Origin: Solibacillus isronensis
GTDB taxonomy: Bacteria; Bacillota; Bacilli; Bacillales_A; Planococcaceae
DNA length: 64,000 nucleotides
Assembly (NCBI RefSeq): GCF_900168685.1
Contig: NZ_FVZN01000010.1
Location: forward strand, 1 to 64,000
Direction of reading: 5' to 3'
Below the pieces are notes generated by a model. The model saw only the letters and a list, made by a program, of their open reading frames with translations, made no database searches and had not been told where the DNA came from. Positions 1 to 8,718 of the stretch are shown piece by piece; the first letter of the stretch is position 1, and each line of letters starts with the position of its first letter. A program made the translations under genes and the position numbers.

Positions 1-76
1 AAATTTCCGCTCGACTTGCATGTATTAGGCACGCCGCCAGCGTTCGTCCTGAGCCAGGATCAAACTCTCCATAAAA
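1..76 (-). rRNA. rrs: 16S ribosomal RNA, 5' end only
   Basis: Read on the minus strand, this is the conserved first part of bacterial 16S rRNA. It contains the 27F primer region (GAGAGTTTGATCCTGGCTCAG type) and continues into the segment ending TGCAAGTCGAGCG. The mature 5' end is set near position 76 by comparison with the B. subtilis 16S start, so it may be off by a few bases. The rest of the gene lies beyond the window's left edge. As in B. subtilis, the operon sits next to ygxA. Confidence 0.97.
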
Positions 77-228
77 GTAGTTTGAAAGCTCATTTGCTTT
101 GCTAGCGATCCAACTTCGTTAGAAGTTAGAATCTATTGTTTGCTTCATTTAAGAAGCTTGTTTCATTAACGTTGCTTGTTCAGTTTTCAAGGTTCATTTT
201 GTTTCAATGTCGTTTTAGCGACTCCTCT

Positions 229-257
229 AATTTAACATCTCTGTTTCTTTTTGTCAA
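229..257 (-). promoter_or_regulatory. rrn promoter P2 (proximal)
   Basis: The minus strand has TTGACA (252-257), a 17-bp spacer and TAAATT (229-234), about 150 bp upstream of the 16S 5' end. This matches the usual tandem-promoter layout of rrn operons. The -35 is perfect and the -10 matches 4/6. Confidence 0.7.
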
Positions 258-338
258 CAACTTTTTTGAAAAAGTTTTTTTGAAGAAATTCGAGAAAGTA
301 ATTTAGTTGTTATCAAGTACGTCTTAGCGACATTTAAT

Positions 339-368
339 ATATTACAATACTTTCAATGTTTTCGTCAA
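339..368 (-). promoter_or_regulatory. rrn promoter P1 (distal)
   Basis: The minus strand has TTGACG (363-368), an 18-bp spacer and TAATAT (339-344), just downstream of the ygxA terminator. With the site about 110 bp further on, it forms the tandem P1/P2 arrangement typical of Bacillus rRNA operons. Confidence 0.65.
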
Positions 369-386
369 CACTTTTTTAAAAATAAT

Positions 387-411
387 TTCAGAGCGTTTTT
401 AAACGCTCTGA
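387..411 (-). terminator. Terminator after ygxA
   Basis: A perfect inverted repeat CAGAGCGTTT / AAACGCTCTG (389-398, 401-410) starts about 10 bases past the ygxA stop codon and is followed on the minus strand by a T-rich stretch. It separates ygxA from the rrn promoters. Confidence 0.7.
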
Positions 412-419
412 TTAATATA

Positions 420-1313
420 CTATAACCCGTACTCAGATTCAATATAATGTCTGTCTACATAATAGTTCCTGTGGAAGATCGCTTCGTTTTTAGCGATAAC
501 CGTTTCCACCAGAATTAGCTCTCTTTCAATTAAGTATTCAACAAACACTTCCAAGTCCACAGAGTAATAACTCAACTCAGGATGATCATGCAATTGCTGA
601 ATCGTCCATGAAGGTTGTGCAAGCATTGTTTCTAAAATATGTTGCGCCCCATCCGTAGTTCTGGAATTTATTAAAAACTCACCGGCTAAAAATAATAACT
701 CCAGACGCTTCTCGAGACTTTCGTTGCTCATAATTAATTCTTCATATAATTTATAAATTGCAGGGTCATTGCGTTTCACCTGGGCCCAAACTGTCACTTC
801 AGGATAATGCCCGCTATCAATAATCGATAATCTTCCTAAATGATGTAATGAAGCAACTACATGATTGTACGCATCTAAAAAATGACCATCTTCAAATAAT
901 TCTTTTCCTTCTTTATAACGGCGGATTAACTTGGCAAACTGGATACCTGTTTTTAATTTACGACCGAAGAATGGGAACTCTTGCAATTCAGAACGTAGTT
1001 TATATAGAAACTCATTGCGGTCAAACATAACTTTACCGTGGAAAAGCCAATCAACTAACCGCTTATGCGAACCAATGAAAATCCATTTACGCAAACGTTC
1101 CTCCGTTAAAATATGCATCACCATTTTCGCTTCACCATATGAATAGTGTTTCGAATAAATAGGCTTATCACTTTCTTTTACAATAATTAAAAGAACCGAA
1201 TCAAATGTATCGGTCATATTCTCAGCACCTTCACGCTTGTTTATCAATATTACTCCAAGCGTTTCCGGCTGACTTGCACGTTCCTGATAAATCGGTCTTA
1301 AAATATGTTCCAT
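420..1313 (-). CDS. ygxA: Nucleotidyltransferase-like protein YgxA
   Basis: A 297-residue soluble protein matching the YgxA family in length, sequence style and position (next to an rrn operon and perR, as in B. subtilis). The family has an N-terminal nucleotidyltransferase-like domain and a C-terminal helix-turn-helix-type region. I see no complete catalytic GS...DxD motif, so enzymatic activity is not supported by the sequence. No signal peptide or membrane segment is visible. The ATG start at 1311-1313 follows GGGGGAT at good spacing. It appears to be monocistronic, with a hairpin terminator just downstream. The physiological role is unknown; the name rests on family resemblance and synteny. 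Confidence 0.85.
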   Translation of the reverse strand: MEHILRPIYQERASQPETLGVILINKREGAENMTDTFDSVLLIIVKESDKPIYSKHYSYGEAKMVMHILTEERLRKWIFIGSHKRLVDWLFHGKVMFDRNEFLYKLRSELQEFPFFGRKLKTGIQFAKLIRRYKEGKELFEDGHFLDAYNHVVASLHHLGRLSIIDSGHYPEVTVWAQVKRNDPAIYKLYEELIMSNESLEKRLELLFLAGEFLINSRTTDGAQHILETMLAQPSWTIQQLHDHPELSYYSVDLEVFVEYLIERELILVETVIAKNEAIFHRNYYVDRHYIESEYGL

Positions 1314-1605
1314 TGTTATCCCCCTATAAAGTTTACCTTCTATATAATGTCATTGTAGATGCTATAAGATAAATTAACTAGTATTACGCTGATAAACTTT
1401 CAACCATGCGGAAAGTCCATCATTCCCTCATATCAAATAATATAAATCCCGTTATTTTTTCTTTCGCCATTCATTTCTAAAAACCCTTCATTTAAACATT
1501 TTTAAATAGTATTAAGGGATATTTACGAGCCGCCTAATTCTTTCCTGTCTACTAATTTATATCCAATTTATGTTATAGTATATTTTAGATTAGGAGGCAA
1601 TTGAA

Positions 1606-1947
1606 ATGAAAAAATATAATAGTAAAATTAATAAGATCCGCTCTTTTGCATTATCCCTTATTTTCATCGGCTTCGTTATTATGTATGGTGCAATCTTTTT
1701 CAAAAATAATCAAATACTTGTATTAATCTTCATGACAATTGGACTTCTTTGTATCATCGGCAGTACAGCTGTATACGGCTGGATAGGATTGCTGTCTACA
1801 AAGGCTGTGCAAGTTGTCTGTCCGGAATGCGGGAAATGGACAAAGGTTTTAGGTCGCGTGGATATTTGCATGTATTGCAATGAACCGCTCACTTTAGATC
1901 CTGCATTGGAAGGAAAAGAATTCAATCAAGAGTACAATAAAAATTAA
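1606..1947 (+). CDS. ygzB: UPF0295 membrane protein YgzB
   Basis: A 113-residue protein with two membrane segments (about residues 12-32 and 36-58) and a cytosolic tail carrying two cysteine pairs (C72/C75 in CPEC, C88/C91 in CMYC), which look like a small zinc ribbon. Length and sequence fit the UPF0295/YgzB family, which adjoins perR in Bacillus. Here it is convergent with perR, with about 90 bp between them holding a terminator for each gene. The ATG follows TAGGAGG. Function is unknown; a metal-binding role is only inferred from the cysteines. Confidence 0.85.
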   Translation: MKKYNSKINKIRSFALSLIFIGFVIMYGAIFFKNNQILVLIFMTIGLLCIIGSTAVYGWIGLLSTKAVQVVCPECGKWTKVLGRVDICMYCNEPLTLDPALEGKEFNQEYNKN

Positions 1948-1958
1948 TATTCTACGGG

Positions 1959-1996
1959 ACTGGAGTAAAGGTGATCAAACTTTTGCTCCAGTTTTT
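1959..1996 (+). terminator. Terminator after ygzB
   Basis: The hairpin arm ACTGGAG (1959-1965) pairs with CTCCAGT (1986-1992) and is followed by TTTTC. It lies 11 bases past the ygzB stop codon. Confidence 0.7.
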
Positions 1997-2001
1997 CATA
2001 T

Positions 2002-2033
2002 AAAAAAAACCCAGCAACAACCGTTACTAGGTT
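2002..2033 (-). terminator. Terminator after perR
   Basis: On the minus strand, AACCTAGTAAC (2023-2033) pairs with GTTGCTGGGTT (2008-2018, two G-U pairs) and is followed by eight T residues. It starts about 7 bases after the perR stop codon. Confidence 0.75.
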
Positions 2034-2039
2034 AAATTA

Positions 2040-2486
2040 TTATTGAACTTTTGTTGCACCGACTGCTACACAGTCAGGACATGTACCATAGACTTCTAAA
2101 CGGTGCGAATTAACTTGAAAGCCTGTTACTTGCGAAGCAAACTGCTCCACTTCATTTAATCCGGGATAGTGGAAGTCTACAATTTTACCGCAGCCATCAC
2201 AAATCATGTGATAATGGTCGCCTGTTACGAAATCGAAACGACTCGCTGCATCCCCATAAGTAAGCTCTTTTACTAAACCTACTTCACGAAAGACACGTAA
2301 ATTATTATAAACTGTTGCTACACTCATATTAGGAAACTTATCGCAAAGCGCCTTGTATATATCATCAGCTGTTGGGTGAATCATACTTTGAATTAAATAT
2401 TCCAAAATCGCATGACGCTGAGGAGTAATTCGTACACCAGTAGTCTTTAACGTGTCCAGCGCATCCTTTAAATGCAATTCAGACAT
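2040..2486 (-). CDS. perR: Peroxide-sensing repressor PerR (Fur family)
   Basis: A 148-residue Fur-family repressor that senses H2O2 by metal-catalysed oxidation and controls peroxide-defence and iron genes. The regulatory metal ligands known from B. subtilis PerR occur at identical numbering: H37, D85, H91, H93, D104. The structural zinc site C96/C99 and C136/C139 is intact. The winged-helix region ([24 protein letters not shown]) precedes the dimerization domain. The start chosen is ATG at 2484-2486 (MSELHL), which follows AGGGGTG and matches the family N-terminus; in-frame ATGs lie 2 and 8 codons upstream. The promoter carries a Per-box-like palindrome, suggesting autoregulation. Confidence 0.96.
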   Translation of the reverse strand: MSELHLKDALDTLKTTGVRITPQRHAILEYLIQSMIHPTADDIYKALCDKFPNMSVATVYNNLRVFREVGLVKELTYGDAASRFDFVTGDHYHMICDGCGKIVDFHYPGLNEVEQFASQVTGFQVNSHRLEVYGTCPDCVAVGATKVQ

Positions 2487-2519
2487 CGTCATGCACCCCT
2501 TTTCATACATATTATTAAT

Positions 2520-2534
2520 TTGTAATTGTTATAA
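2520..2534 (-). promoter_or_regulatory. Per box in the perR promoter
   Basis: On the minus strand TTATAACAATTACAA matches the Per box consensus TTATAATNATTATAA at 12 of the 14 defined positions. It lies 2 bp downstream of the perR -10 element, a repressor position, so PerR autoregulation is likely. Confidence 0.7.
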
Positions 2535-2536
2535 TT

Positions 2537-2566
2537 AGTGTAGCGAATTTGTCCATGCGTTGTCAA
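2537..2566 (-). promoter_or_regulatory. perR promoter
   Basis: The minus strand has TTGACA (2561-2566), an 18-bp spacer and TACACT (2537-2542), about 50 bp upstream of the perR start. Confidence 0.7.
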
Positions 2567-2662
2567 CAATTGCTTATTCCAATTGAAATAAAAGTATTTG
2601 GTAAAAAAGCTAATTGAAAATGAAAGCGATTAAAGGCTTATTCTTTCGTATCGCGTTCTCAA

Positions 2663-3610
2663 TTAGTACCCTCTAAGAATATCCATCTTATTTTCTAAAT
2701 CACGTTCCCCATTGAGCCATTTTGCCAGACTTGGTTTGAAAATGTCCAGACTGCGCTCCACATAACGTGATGAATGACTTGAAAAATGTGGTGATAGCGT
2801 AACATTGTTCAAGTCCCATAGCGGGCTGTCTGCCGGTAATGGCTCGATCTCATAGACGTCTAAAACAGCATGTTCTATTAGCTCGTCTTGTAAAACGCCA
2901 ACAAGAGTATCCGTTTCTACTAAGTCACCACGCCCAAAATTCATGAAGATTGCTGAACTCTTCATCAGTTCAAAATGCTCCCGAGTCAGCATATGCTTCG
3001 TTTCCTTAGTAGATGGCAGCATCGAAAGAATAATATCCGCTTTCGGTAACTGCTCTTTTAAATCATCCAGCTTATATGTTTCATTCATATACTCCGCTTC
3101 GTTGCCTGAGCGATTACAGCCAATTGTATGTACGTCAAACGCCTGCAGAATACGTCCTACTTCACCGCCGATTGCACCCGGACCGATAATCAATGCTGTA
3201 CTTCCGTTTAACTCTGTTGGACGCGCCTTTTTATTCCATTCTTTCTTCTGTTGCTGCTCATAAATAAACGGCAATACACGTTTCAATGATAAAATATGAG
3301 CTAAAATCGATTCAGTCATCGGCTTCTTATGTATACCGCGCACATTCGAAACGAGTATATTACGTTTCGCAATCGCTTCTGCCGGCATTTTCTCGATTCC
3401 TGCAGATGCAACGAAAATCCATTGCAATTTGTCTGCATACTGTAAATGCTCTTCCTTTAAATCTTCCCCATAAGTTACTAAAACGTCTGTTTGAGCAAGT
3501 TTCTCCACATCCAGTTTCTTATCAAATAAAAAATCTACTTGAGGAAACTGTGCCAAAAGCGGCTGTTTTAAATCTTCACGTGGTTCAAATGTAAAATAAA
3601 TCGTTACCAT
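2663..3610 (-). CDS. D-isomer-specific 2-hydroxyacid dehydrogenase family protein
   Basis: A 315-residue NAD(P)-dependent dehydrogenase that should interconvert 2-oxoacids and D-2-hydroxyacids in the cytosol. The Rossmann glycine motif GPGAIG is at residues 143-148. The catalytic triad of the family is present: R227 (NFGRGD), E256 (YEIEPLP) and H275 (SPHFSSH). The substrate cannot be read from the sequence; glyoxylate/hydroxypyruvate reductase-like or a broad 2-ketoacid reductase are candidates. The ATG follows AAAGGGGAG. It lies 23 bp downstream of bcp on the same strand, so the two are probably co-transcribed. Confidence 0.85.
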   Translation of the reverse strand: MVTIYFTFEPREDLKQPLLAQFPQVDFLFDKKLDVEKLAQTDVLVTYGEDLKEEHLQYADKLQWIFVASAGIEKMPAEAIAKRNILVSNVRGIHKKPMTESILAHILSLKRVLPFIYEQQQKKEWNKKARPTELNGSTALIIGPGAIGGEVGRILQAFDVHTIGCNRSGNEAEYMNETYKLDDLKEQLPKADIILSMLPSTKETKHMLTREHFELMKSSAIFMNFGRGDLVETDTLVGVLQDELIEHAVLDVYEIEPLPADSPLWDLNNVTLSPHFSSHSSRYVERSLDIFKPSLAKWLNGERDLENKMDILRGY

Positions 3611-3633
3611 TGTAACTCCCCTTTGTGCACATA

Positions 3634-4101
3634 TTAATTCGTGCGATTTTTTAAATAGTTTAACACATCTTCAATATGATTTTTTACCCGTACTTTACGC
3701 CACTCTTTTTCAACGATTCCCTCTTCATTAATTAAAAATGTTGTTCGTTCAATACCCATATACTCTTTTCCGAAGTTTTTCTTCAATGTCCATACTCCAT
3801 ATTTCTCCGCAACTTCATGATTCTCATCCACTAATAATGAAAACGGCAGTCCGTGTTTTTCAATAAACTTTGTATGTTTCGCTGCATCATCCAAACTCAC
3901 ACCTAAAATTACAGCATTCAAATCTGAAAAATCTTCATATTTATCGCGGAAGTCGCAAGCCTGTGTTGTACAGCCCGGTGTTAAATCTTTCGGGTAAAAA
4001 TAAAGAATAACGTTTCTGCCTTTATACTGTTCCAGCGTAACCATTTCCCCTTCCTCGTTTTGCAATTCAAATGCCGGTGCTTGTAAATTTTCTAATGTCA
4101 T
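3634..4101 (-). CDS. bcp: Thioredoxin-dependent thiol peroxidase (Bcp/PrxQ type)
   Basis: A 155-residue atypical 2-Cys peroxiredoxin reducing H2O2 and organic hydroperoxides with thioredoxin electrons. The active-site motif PGCTTQAC gives peroxidatic C44 and resolving C49, the spacing typical of Bcp/PrxQ. FYPKDLTPG and the later GIERTTFLI region are family hallmarks. The start at 4099-4101 follows GGAGGAA; a longer in-frame reading begins 18 codons upstream but lacks such a site. It is divergent from gsaB and followed by the hydroxyacid dehydrogenase. The B. subtilis counterpart is ygaF, also next to gsaB. Confidence 0.93.
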   Translation of the reverse strand: MTLENLQAPAFELQNEEGEMVTLEQYKGRNVILYFYPKDLTPGCTTQACDFRDKYEDFSDLNAVILGVSLDDAAKHTKFIEKHGLPFSLLVDENHEVAEKYGVWTLKKNFGKEYMGIERTTFLINEEGIVEKEWRKVRVKNHIEDVLNYLKNRTN

Positions 4102-4160
4102 GTCTATTCCTCCAAAATTTTCTTCTATGATACAAAACAATGCCCGATGCTTCAATTTCT

Positions 4161-4209
4161 TTGGCGTTCCCTTTCATTACATACTACAATAGATATGAAA
4201 TCATTTCAT
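4161..4209 (+). promoter_or_regulatory. gsaB promoter with 7-1-7 palindrome
   Basis: TTGGCG (4161-4166), an 18-bp spacer and TACAAT (4185-4190) form a plausible sigma-A promoter. Directly downstream, ATGAAAT-C-ATTTCAT (4195-4209) is a perfect 7-1-7 palindrome in the geometry used by Fur-family repressors, although its sequence matches the Per or Fur box consensus only weakly. Operator function is inference. Confidence 0.5.
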
Positions 4210-4234
4210 GTAACCTATTTTGGAGGAATAAATT

Positions 4235-5521
4235 ATGAATCATACTAAATCTGAACAGCTTCATACAGAAGCACTCGAACATATTGTTGGCGGGGTAAAC
4301 AGTCCATCCCGTTCTTATAAAGCAGTAGGCGGTGGCGCACCGGTTGTCATGGTCCGCGGTAAAGGAGCATACTTTTGGGATGTGGACGGTAATCGTTACA
4401 TCGATTATTTAGCAGCCTATGGACCGATCGTTACAGGGCATGGTCATCCGCATATTGCAAAAGCCATCGCACACGCAGCGGAAACCGGTGTATTATTCGG
4501 TACACCGACAGAGCATGAAATTAAATTCGCAAAAATGTTAAAAGAAGCTATCCCTACATTGGATAAAGTACGTTTTAACAACTCCGGTACAGAAGCCGTG
4601 ATGACATGTGTACGTGTAGCACGCGCATTTACAGGCCGTACAAAGATCATTAAATTCGCCGGCTGCTACCACGGTCACTTCGACCAAGTACTTGTTGCTG
4701 CGGGATCTGGTCCGGCAACATTAGGTTCACCTGACTCAGCCGGTGTTCCTCATGCTGTCGCAACAGAAGTAATTACCGTTCCATTTAACAATAAGGAAGA
4801 ATTTACACTGGCAATGGAAAAATGGGGCAATGATGTTGCAGGAATCTTAATCGAGCCAATCGTCGGCAACTTCGGAATTGTAGAACCGCATAAAGGATTT
4901 TTGGAACATGTACATGCATTGGCAAAAGAATATGGCGCATTAACAATTCACGATGAAGTCATTACAGCTTTCCGTTTCCACTACGGTGCAGCACATACAA
5001 TGCTTGGTTTAACTCCGGACTTAGTCGCAATGGGGAAAGTAATCGGCGGCGGTTTGCCAATCGGTGCATACGGTGGTCGTAAAGAAGTTATGGAAACAGT
5101 CGCTCCACTTGGCCCTGCATATCAGGCTGGTACTATGGCCGGTAACCCTGCTAGTATGCAAGCAGGTATTGCATGTCTTGAAGTGTTGCAGCAACCAGGG
5201 ATTTATGAAGAAATGGATCGCTTAGGTGCTCTTCTTGAAGAAGGTATTTTAGCTGCTGCCAAAAAACATAATGTGACGATTACATTAAACCGCTTAAAAG
5301 GCGCATTTGCTATTTACTTTACAGATATTAAAGTAGAAAACTATGAGCAAGCGGAAAATACGGACGGCGAAAAGTTCGGTCGCTTCTTTAAATTAATGTT
5401 ATCTCAAGGCATCAACTTAGCCCCTTCAAAATACGAAGCATGGTTCTTAACGACAGAACATACAGAAGCAGACGTAGAAGAAACGTTAAAAGCAGTGGAT
5501 TACGCATTTTCTCAACTATAA
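4235..5521 (+). CDS. gsaB: Glutamate-1-semialdehyde 2,1-aminomutase
   Basis: A 428-residue PLP enzyme converting glutamate-1-semialdehyde to 5-aminolevulinate, the committed precursor of haem. The class III aminotransferase fold shows VGGVNSPSR at the N-terminus, the gating-loop region around residues 150-160 and PLP-binding K268 in [16 protein letters not shown]. Length matches the family (about 430). The name gsaB, rather than hemL, follows synteny: bcp upstream and ygaE downstream, as in B. subtilis, where gsaB is the second paralogue outside the hem operon. The ATG follows TGGAGGAAT. Possible control by a palindrome in its promoter. Confidence 0.93.
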   Translation: MNHTKSEQLHTEALEHIVGGVNSPSRSYKAVGGGAPVVMVRGKGAYFWDVDGNRYIDYLAAYGPIVTGHGHPHIAKAIAHAAETGVLFGTPTEHEIKFAKMLKEAIPTLDKVRFNNSGTEAVMTCVRVARAFTGRTKIIKFAGCYHGHFDQVLVAAGSGPATLGSPDSAGVPHAVATEVITVPFNNKEEFTLAMEKWGNDVAGILIEPIVGNFGIVEPHKGFLEHVHALAKEYGALTIHDEVITAFRFHYGAAHTMLGLTPDLVAMGKVIGGGLPIGAYGGRKEVMETVAPLGPAYQAGTMAGNPASMQAGIACLEVLQQPGIYEEMDRLGALLEEGILAAAKKHNVTITLNRLKGAFAIYFTDIKVENYEQAENTDGEKFGRFFKLMLSQGINLAPSKYEAWFLTTEHTEADVEETLKAVDYAFSQL

Positions 5522-5529
5522 TAACAACT

Positions 5530-5552
5530 GCCGCTATACATTTTATAGCGGC
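5530..5552 (+). terminator. Hairpin after gsaB
   Basis: GCCGCTAT (5530-5537) and ATAGCGGC (5545-5552) form a perfect 8-bp stem, followed by a weak T-rich tail (TTCTCTTC). It probably ends or attenuates gsaB transcription before ygaE. Confidence 0.55.
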
Positions 5553-5590
5553 TTCTCTTCATTGACTCCCTCAGAAAGGAGGAAAAAAAC

Positions 5591-6685
5591 ATGAAACTAG
5601 GTGCACGCGTTTTAAAAACGGGTGTTGCAATTGTTTTCGCCTTATTTTTAGCCCAAATACTGAATGTACCCTCACCTGTATTTGCTGCAATTGCTGCTGT
5701 ATTCGCGATCCAGCCTTCTATTTACCGCTCTTATCTTACAATTTTAGAGCAAATACAGGGTAATATAATCGGCGCTACCGTTGCTGTCCTATTCGGTCTT
5801 GTCTTTGGACATCATATAGTGTCTGTCGGTATAGCCGCTATTATCGTACTTGGTATTATGATGAAGCTAAAACTCGAAAAATCTGTATCTCTTGCACTCG
5901 TAACGATGATTGCCATTATGGAAGTACCGGGCGATGATTTTTTAATGTTTGGTTTAATCCGATTTAGTACGGTGATGCTAGGTGTATTTGCCGCTTTTGT
6001 TGTAAACTTATTGTTTTTACCGCCTAAATACGAAATTAAGTTATTTAAAAAGATCAACTCTGTTCAGGATGATATCATTCGCTGGACACGTTTAGCTGTT
6101 CGCCAAGCTAGTGAACATACATCTACAAAAATGGCGGTAAATAAATTGCAGTCCCGCCTAAATGAAATTGATACAATGTACGGTTTTTTCAAAGAAGAAC
6201 GCAGCTATTTCCGAAACCGGAAGTATGTAAAAGCCCGAAAGCTTGTTATTTACCGTCAAATGTTATTAACATCGAAGAAAAGCTATGAGTTGCTTGTTCG
6301 TTTACACAAACATGAAAATGAGCTCGGCAAGTTACCAAGTAAATTTCAAGTAATCATTCAAGAACGTTTGGACTTCTTGTTAACCTATCATGAACAACTG
6401 TTATTGAAATATACCGGAAAGCTTAGGCCGGAACATTCAAAATGGACACGGCACGAAGAATATCTGCAAGGCAGTGAGCTAATGGAGCAGTTTATCAAAC
6501 AGATCGCCCTTGCTCAGGAAGAGGCGGCAGAGGATGAGCAGTTTTCAAGCTACCACCTGCTTTATATTTTATCGCGTATATTAGATTACGAAGAAAACCT
6601 GGAGCATCTTGATACGTTGATCGTTTCCTATCGAAGCTTCCACAGTGAAGAAAAAAACCTAGATCTGGAATCAGAGTTCTACTAA
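5591..6685 (+). CDS. ygaE: YgaE, aromatic acid exporter-type membrane protein (FUSC/ArAE family)
   Basis: A 364-residue protein whose first about 145 residues hold several hydrophobic segments resembling the ArAE_1/FUSC-like N-terminal domain. A long charged cytoplasmic part follows, with coiled-coil-like stretches. Family members are proposed small-molecule or aromatic acid exporters, but the substrate is not known. Position after gsaB matches B. subtilis ygaE. The ATG follows AAAGGAGGAAAAAAAC. A strong hairpin shared with the convergent appC gene ends it. Confidence 0.82.
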   Translation: MKLGARVLKTGVAIVFALFLAQILNVPSPVFAAIAAVFAIQPSIYRSYLTILEQIQGNIIGATVAVLFGLVFGHHIVSVGIAAIIVLGIMMKLKLEKSVSLALVTMIAIMEVPGDDFLMFGLIRFSTVMLGVFAAFVVNLLFLPPKYEIKLFKKINSVQDDIIRWTRLAVRQASEHTSTKMAVNKLQSRLNEIDTMYGFFKEERSYFRNRKYVKARKLVIYRQMLLTSKKSYELLVRLHKHENELGKLPSKFQVIIQERLDFLLTYHEQLLLKYTGKLRPEHSKWTRHEEYLQGSELMEQFIKQIALAQEEAAEDEQFSSYHLLYILSRILDYEENLEHLDTLIVSYRSFHSEEKNLDLESEFY

Positions 6686-6687
6686 AT

Positions 6688-6724
6688 AAAAAGAAGGTGT
6701 GCATTTTTCGCACACCTTCTTTTT
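6688..6724. terminator. Bidirectional terminator between ygaE and appC
   Basis: AAAAAGAAGGTGTGC (6688-6702) and its perfect complement (6710-6724) form a 15-bp stem with A and T runs on both sides. It serves ygaE on the plus strand and the app operon on the minus strand; its right arm touches the appC stop codon. Confidence 0.85.
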
Positions 6725-7613
6725 AACTTTTCATCTTCGGATCAAGTGCATCCCGCAATCCGTCACCCATAAGGTTAAAGCCGATTACCGTCAGCATAAT
6801 CGCAAGTCCCGGGAAAATCATTGCCCATGGTGCGTTTAGTAAAAACATCCGCGCATCTGCGAGCATTTTCCCCCACTCCGGCTGAGGCGCTTCTGCACCA
6901 AGTCCTAAAAACCCGAGTGCCGCCGCTTCGATAATCGCTGTCGCAATCGCCAGTGTCCCCTGTACGATAACCGGAGTCATCGAGTTCGGCAAAATATGCT
7001 TCCATAGTATCCTGGAGTTTTTCATACCGATTGCTTTTGCAGCATGAATATACTCTTCTTCTTTAATGCTCAGCACCCGCGACCGGATCAGTCGGCCGAA
7101 GTTCGGTATATTAATAACCGCTATGGCAATTAATGCATTTTGCAGTGATGGTCCTAAAATCGATACAATTGCGATCGCCAATAAAATACTTGGAAACGCA
7201 AGCATAATATCAAAGATTCGTGAAATAATTGTATCAACCCAACGACCATAGTAACCTGCAATAATCCCTAAAAAACTGCCGGCAACTGCAGATATTAATA
7301 CAGCCGATAAACCAACCGTCAATGAGATGCGGGCTCCATGTAAAATTCGCGAAAATATATCACGACCTAGATCATCTGTTCCAAACCAGAAATCAGCAGA
7401 TGGAGGCTGCAGACGCATACTTAAATTCTGCTCATTTATACCTTGTGGTGCAAATAGAGGGCCGAATATTGCCAGAAGCACAAAGAATAACACAATTGCA
7501 CTGCCGAACAGCGCAGACTTACTTTTCTTGAAATTCGTCCACGCCTCTTGCCACGGTCCCTTTACTCGTTCTTCTTCAATTCTCTGAACTTGATTTTGTA
7601 TAATTTCAGCCAT
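6723..7613 (-). CDS. appC: Oligopeptide ABC transporter permease, AppC/DppC type
   Basis: A 296-residue inner-membrane permease of a peptide ABC importer. One N-terminal segment is followed by the FGTDDLGRDIFSR signature typical of OppC/DppC proteins, then five further membrane segments with an EAA coupling loop (about EEEYIHAAKAIG). The start at 7611-7613 (MAEIIQ) follows GAGGAGG; a longer reading starts 14 codons upstream without as good a site. It lies 16 bp after appB and is the last gene of the D-F-A-B-C operon. Substrate specificity is not evident. Confidence 0.88.
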   Translation of the reverse strand: MAEIIQNQVQRIEEERVKGPWQEAWTNFKKSKSALFGSAIVLFFVLLAIFGPLFAPQGINEQNLSMRLQPPSADFWFGTDDLGRDIFSRILHGARISLTVGLSAVLISAVAGSFLGIIAGYYGRWVDTIISRIFDIMLAFPSILLAIAIVSILGPSLQNALIAIAVINIPNFGRLIRSRVLSIKEEEYIHAAKAIGMKNSRILWKHILPNSMTPVIVQGTLAIATAIIEAAALGFLGLGAEAPQPEWGKMLADARMFLLNAPWAMIFPGLAIMLTVIGFNLMGDGLRDALDPKMKS

Positions 7614-7629
7614 GCTATGCGCCTCCTCT

Positions 7630-8634
7630 CTAGTTGTATTTAATGCGCGAATCAATCACTGTATATAAAAGGTCGACAATCAGGTTAATCATTACGAATA
7701 AAAAGGCAACGATCAAAATACCTGACTGGATAACAGGATAATCGCGGAATCCTATCGCTTCGTATATATAGCGCCCAATTCCCGGCCAACTAAATATTGT
7801 TTCCGTTAAGATGGCGCCGCCTAAAAGCATACCCGTTTGTAAACCGACTACTGTCAAAACAGGAATCAACGCATTTTTCAATGCATGCTTATAAACAACA
7901 ACGAACATTTTTTGACCTTTTGCCCGAGCTGTACGAACAAAATCCGAACGCATTACTTCCAACATCGAGGCTCTTGTCATACGTGCAATGATCGCCGTTG
8001 GAATCGTTGCAAGTGCAATGCCAGGTAATAATAAGTGCTTTAACACAACAATAAATTGATCAAACCGTCCTTGCCATAATGTATCAATTAAGTAAAAGTG
8101 AGTTATTGCCATAACCGGATCACGTACTTCTTCCCGTCCCGATGTCGGCAACCAGCCCAGTTGAATACCGAATGCCCATTGCTCCATTAAACCTAACCAG
8201 AAAATCGGCATCGAAACACCGATTAAAGCAATCACCATCGCTAAGTAATCAAACCATGAATTTTGAAACCACGCCGAAACAATCCCTGCGTTTACCCCGA
8301 CGATAATCGCAATAATCATCGCGAAAAATGCCAGTTCAAATGTAGCTGCTAAATATGGCCACATTTCAGAAGAAATTGGCTGCCTTGTTCTTAATGACTC
8401 CCCCAAATCTCCCGTTACAATTCCTTTTAAGTAATCGAAATATTGAACATACCACGGATTATCTAGGCCAAGTTTCAGGCGAAGTGCCGCGATTGCATCT
8501 GCAGTAGCTTGCTGTCCTAAAATGACTTGTGCTGGATCACCGGGTATGGCACGAATAATTAAAAATACTAAAAAGGTCATCCCAAGTAATACAGGTATTA
8601 AATGCAGTAGACGTTTGCCAATGTAGTGAAGCAT
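7630..8634 (-). CDS. appB: Oligopeptide ABC transporter permease, AppB/DppB type
   Basis: A 334-residue permease partner of AppC. It starts with the typical YIGKRLLHLIPVLLG segment, then IRAIPGDPA and six predicted membrane segments with the EAA-type loop RSDFVRTARAKG. The start chosen is ATG at 8632-8634, with AAAGGGGTG as ribosome binding site; the in-frame GTG three codons earlier is part of that site. It follows appA after an intercistronic hairpin. Confidence 0.88.
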   Translation of the reverse strand: MLHYIGKRLLHLIPVLLGMTFLVFLIIRAIPGDPAQVILGQQATADAIAALRLKLGLDNPWYVQYFDYLKGIVTGDLGESLRTRQPISSEMWPYLAATFELAFFAMIIAIIVGVNAGIVSAWFQNSWFDYLAMVIALIGVSMPIFWLGLMEQWAFGIQLGWLPTSGREEVRDPVMAITHFYLIDTLWQGRFDQFIVVLKHLLLPGIALATIPTAIIARMTRASMLEVMRSDFVRTARAKGQKMFVVVYKHALKNALIPVLTVVGLQTGMLLGGAILTETIFSWPGIGRYIYEAIGFRDYPVIQSGILIVAFLFVMINLIVDLLYTVIDSRIKYN

Positions 8635-8677
8635 GCTCTTCACCCCTTTTATGAATGTATGTTTCTACTAGTTGAAA

Positions 8678-8705
8678 AAAAGGAGAGGAATATTCCTCCC
8701 CTTTC
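8678..8705 (-). terminator. Intercistronic hairpin between appA and appB
   Basis: A near-perfect hairpin (8678-8690 with 8693-8705, one A/C mismatch, 2-base loop) is followed on the minus strand by a run of T residues. It lies between the binding-protein gene and the permeases. Such partial terminators or 3'-end stabilizers commonly raise binding-protein levels over permease levels; that role is inferred here. Confidence 0.65.
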
Positions 8706-8718
8706 ACTTAACTTTCTA

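Noticed and set aside
1314-1605. Possible small RNA or gene in the ygxA-ygzB gap
   Set aside because: Only AT-rich promoter-type sequence was seen, without a convincing hairpin, ribosome binding site or open frame.
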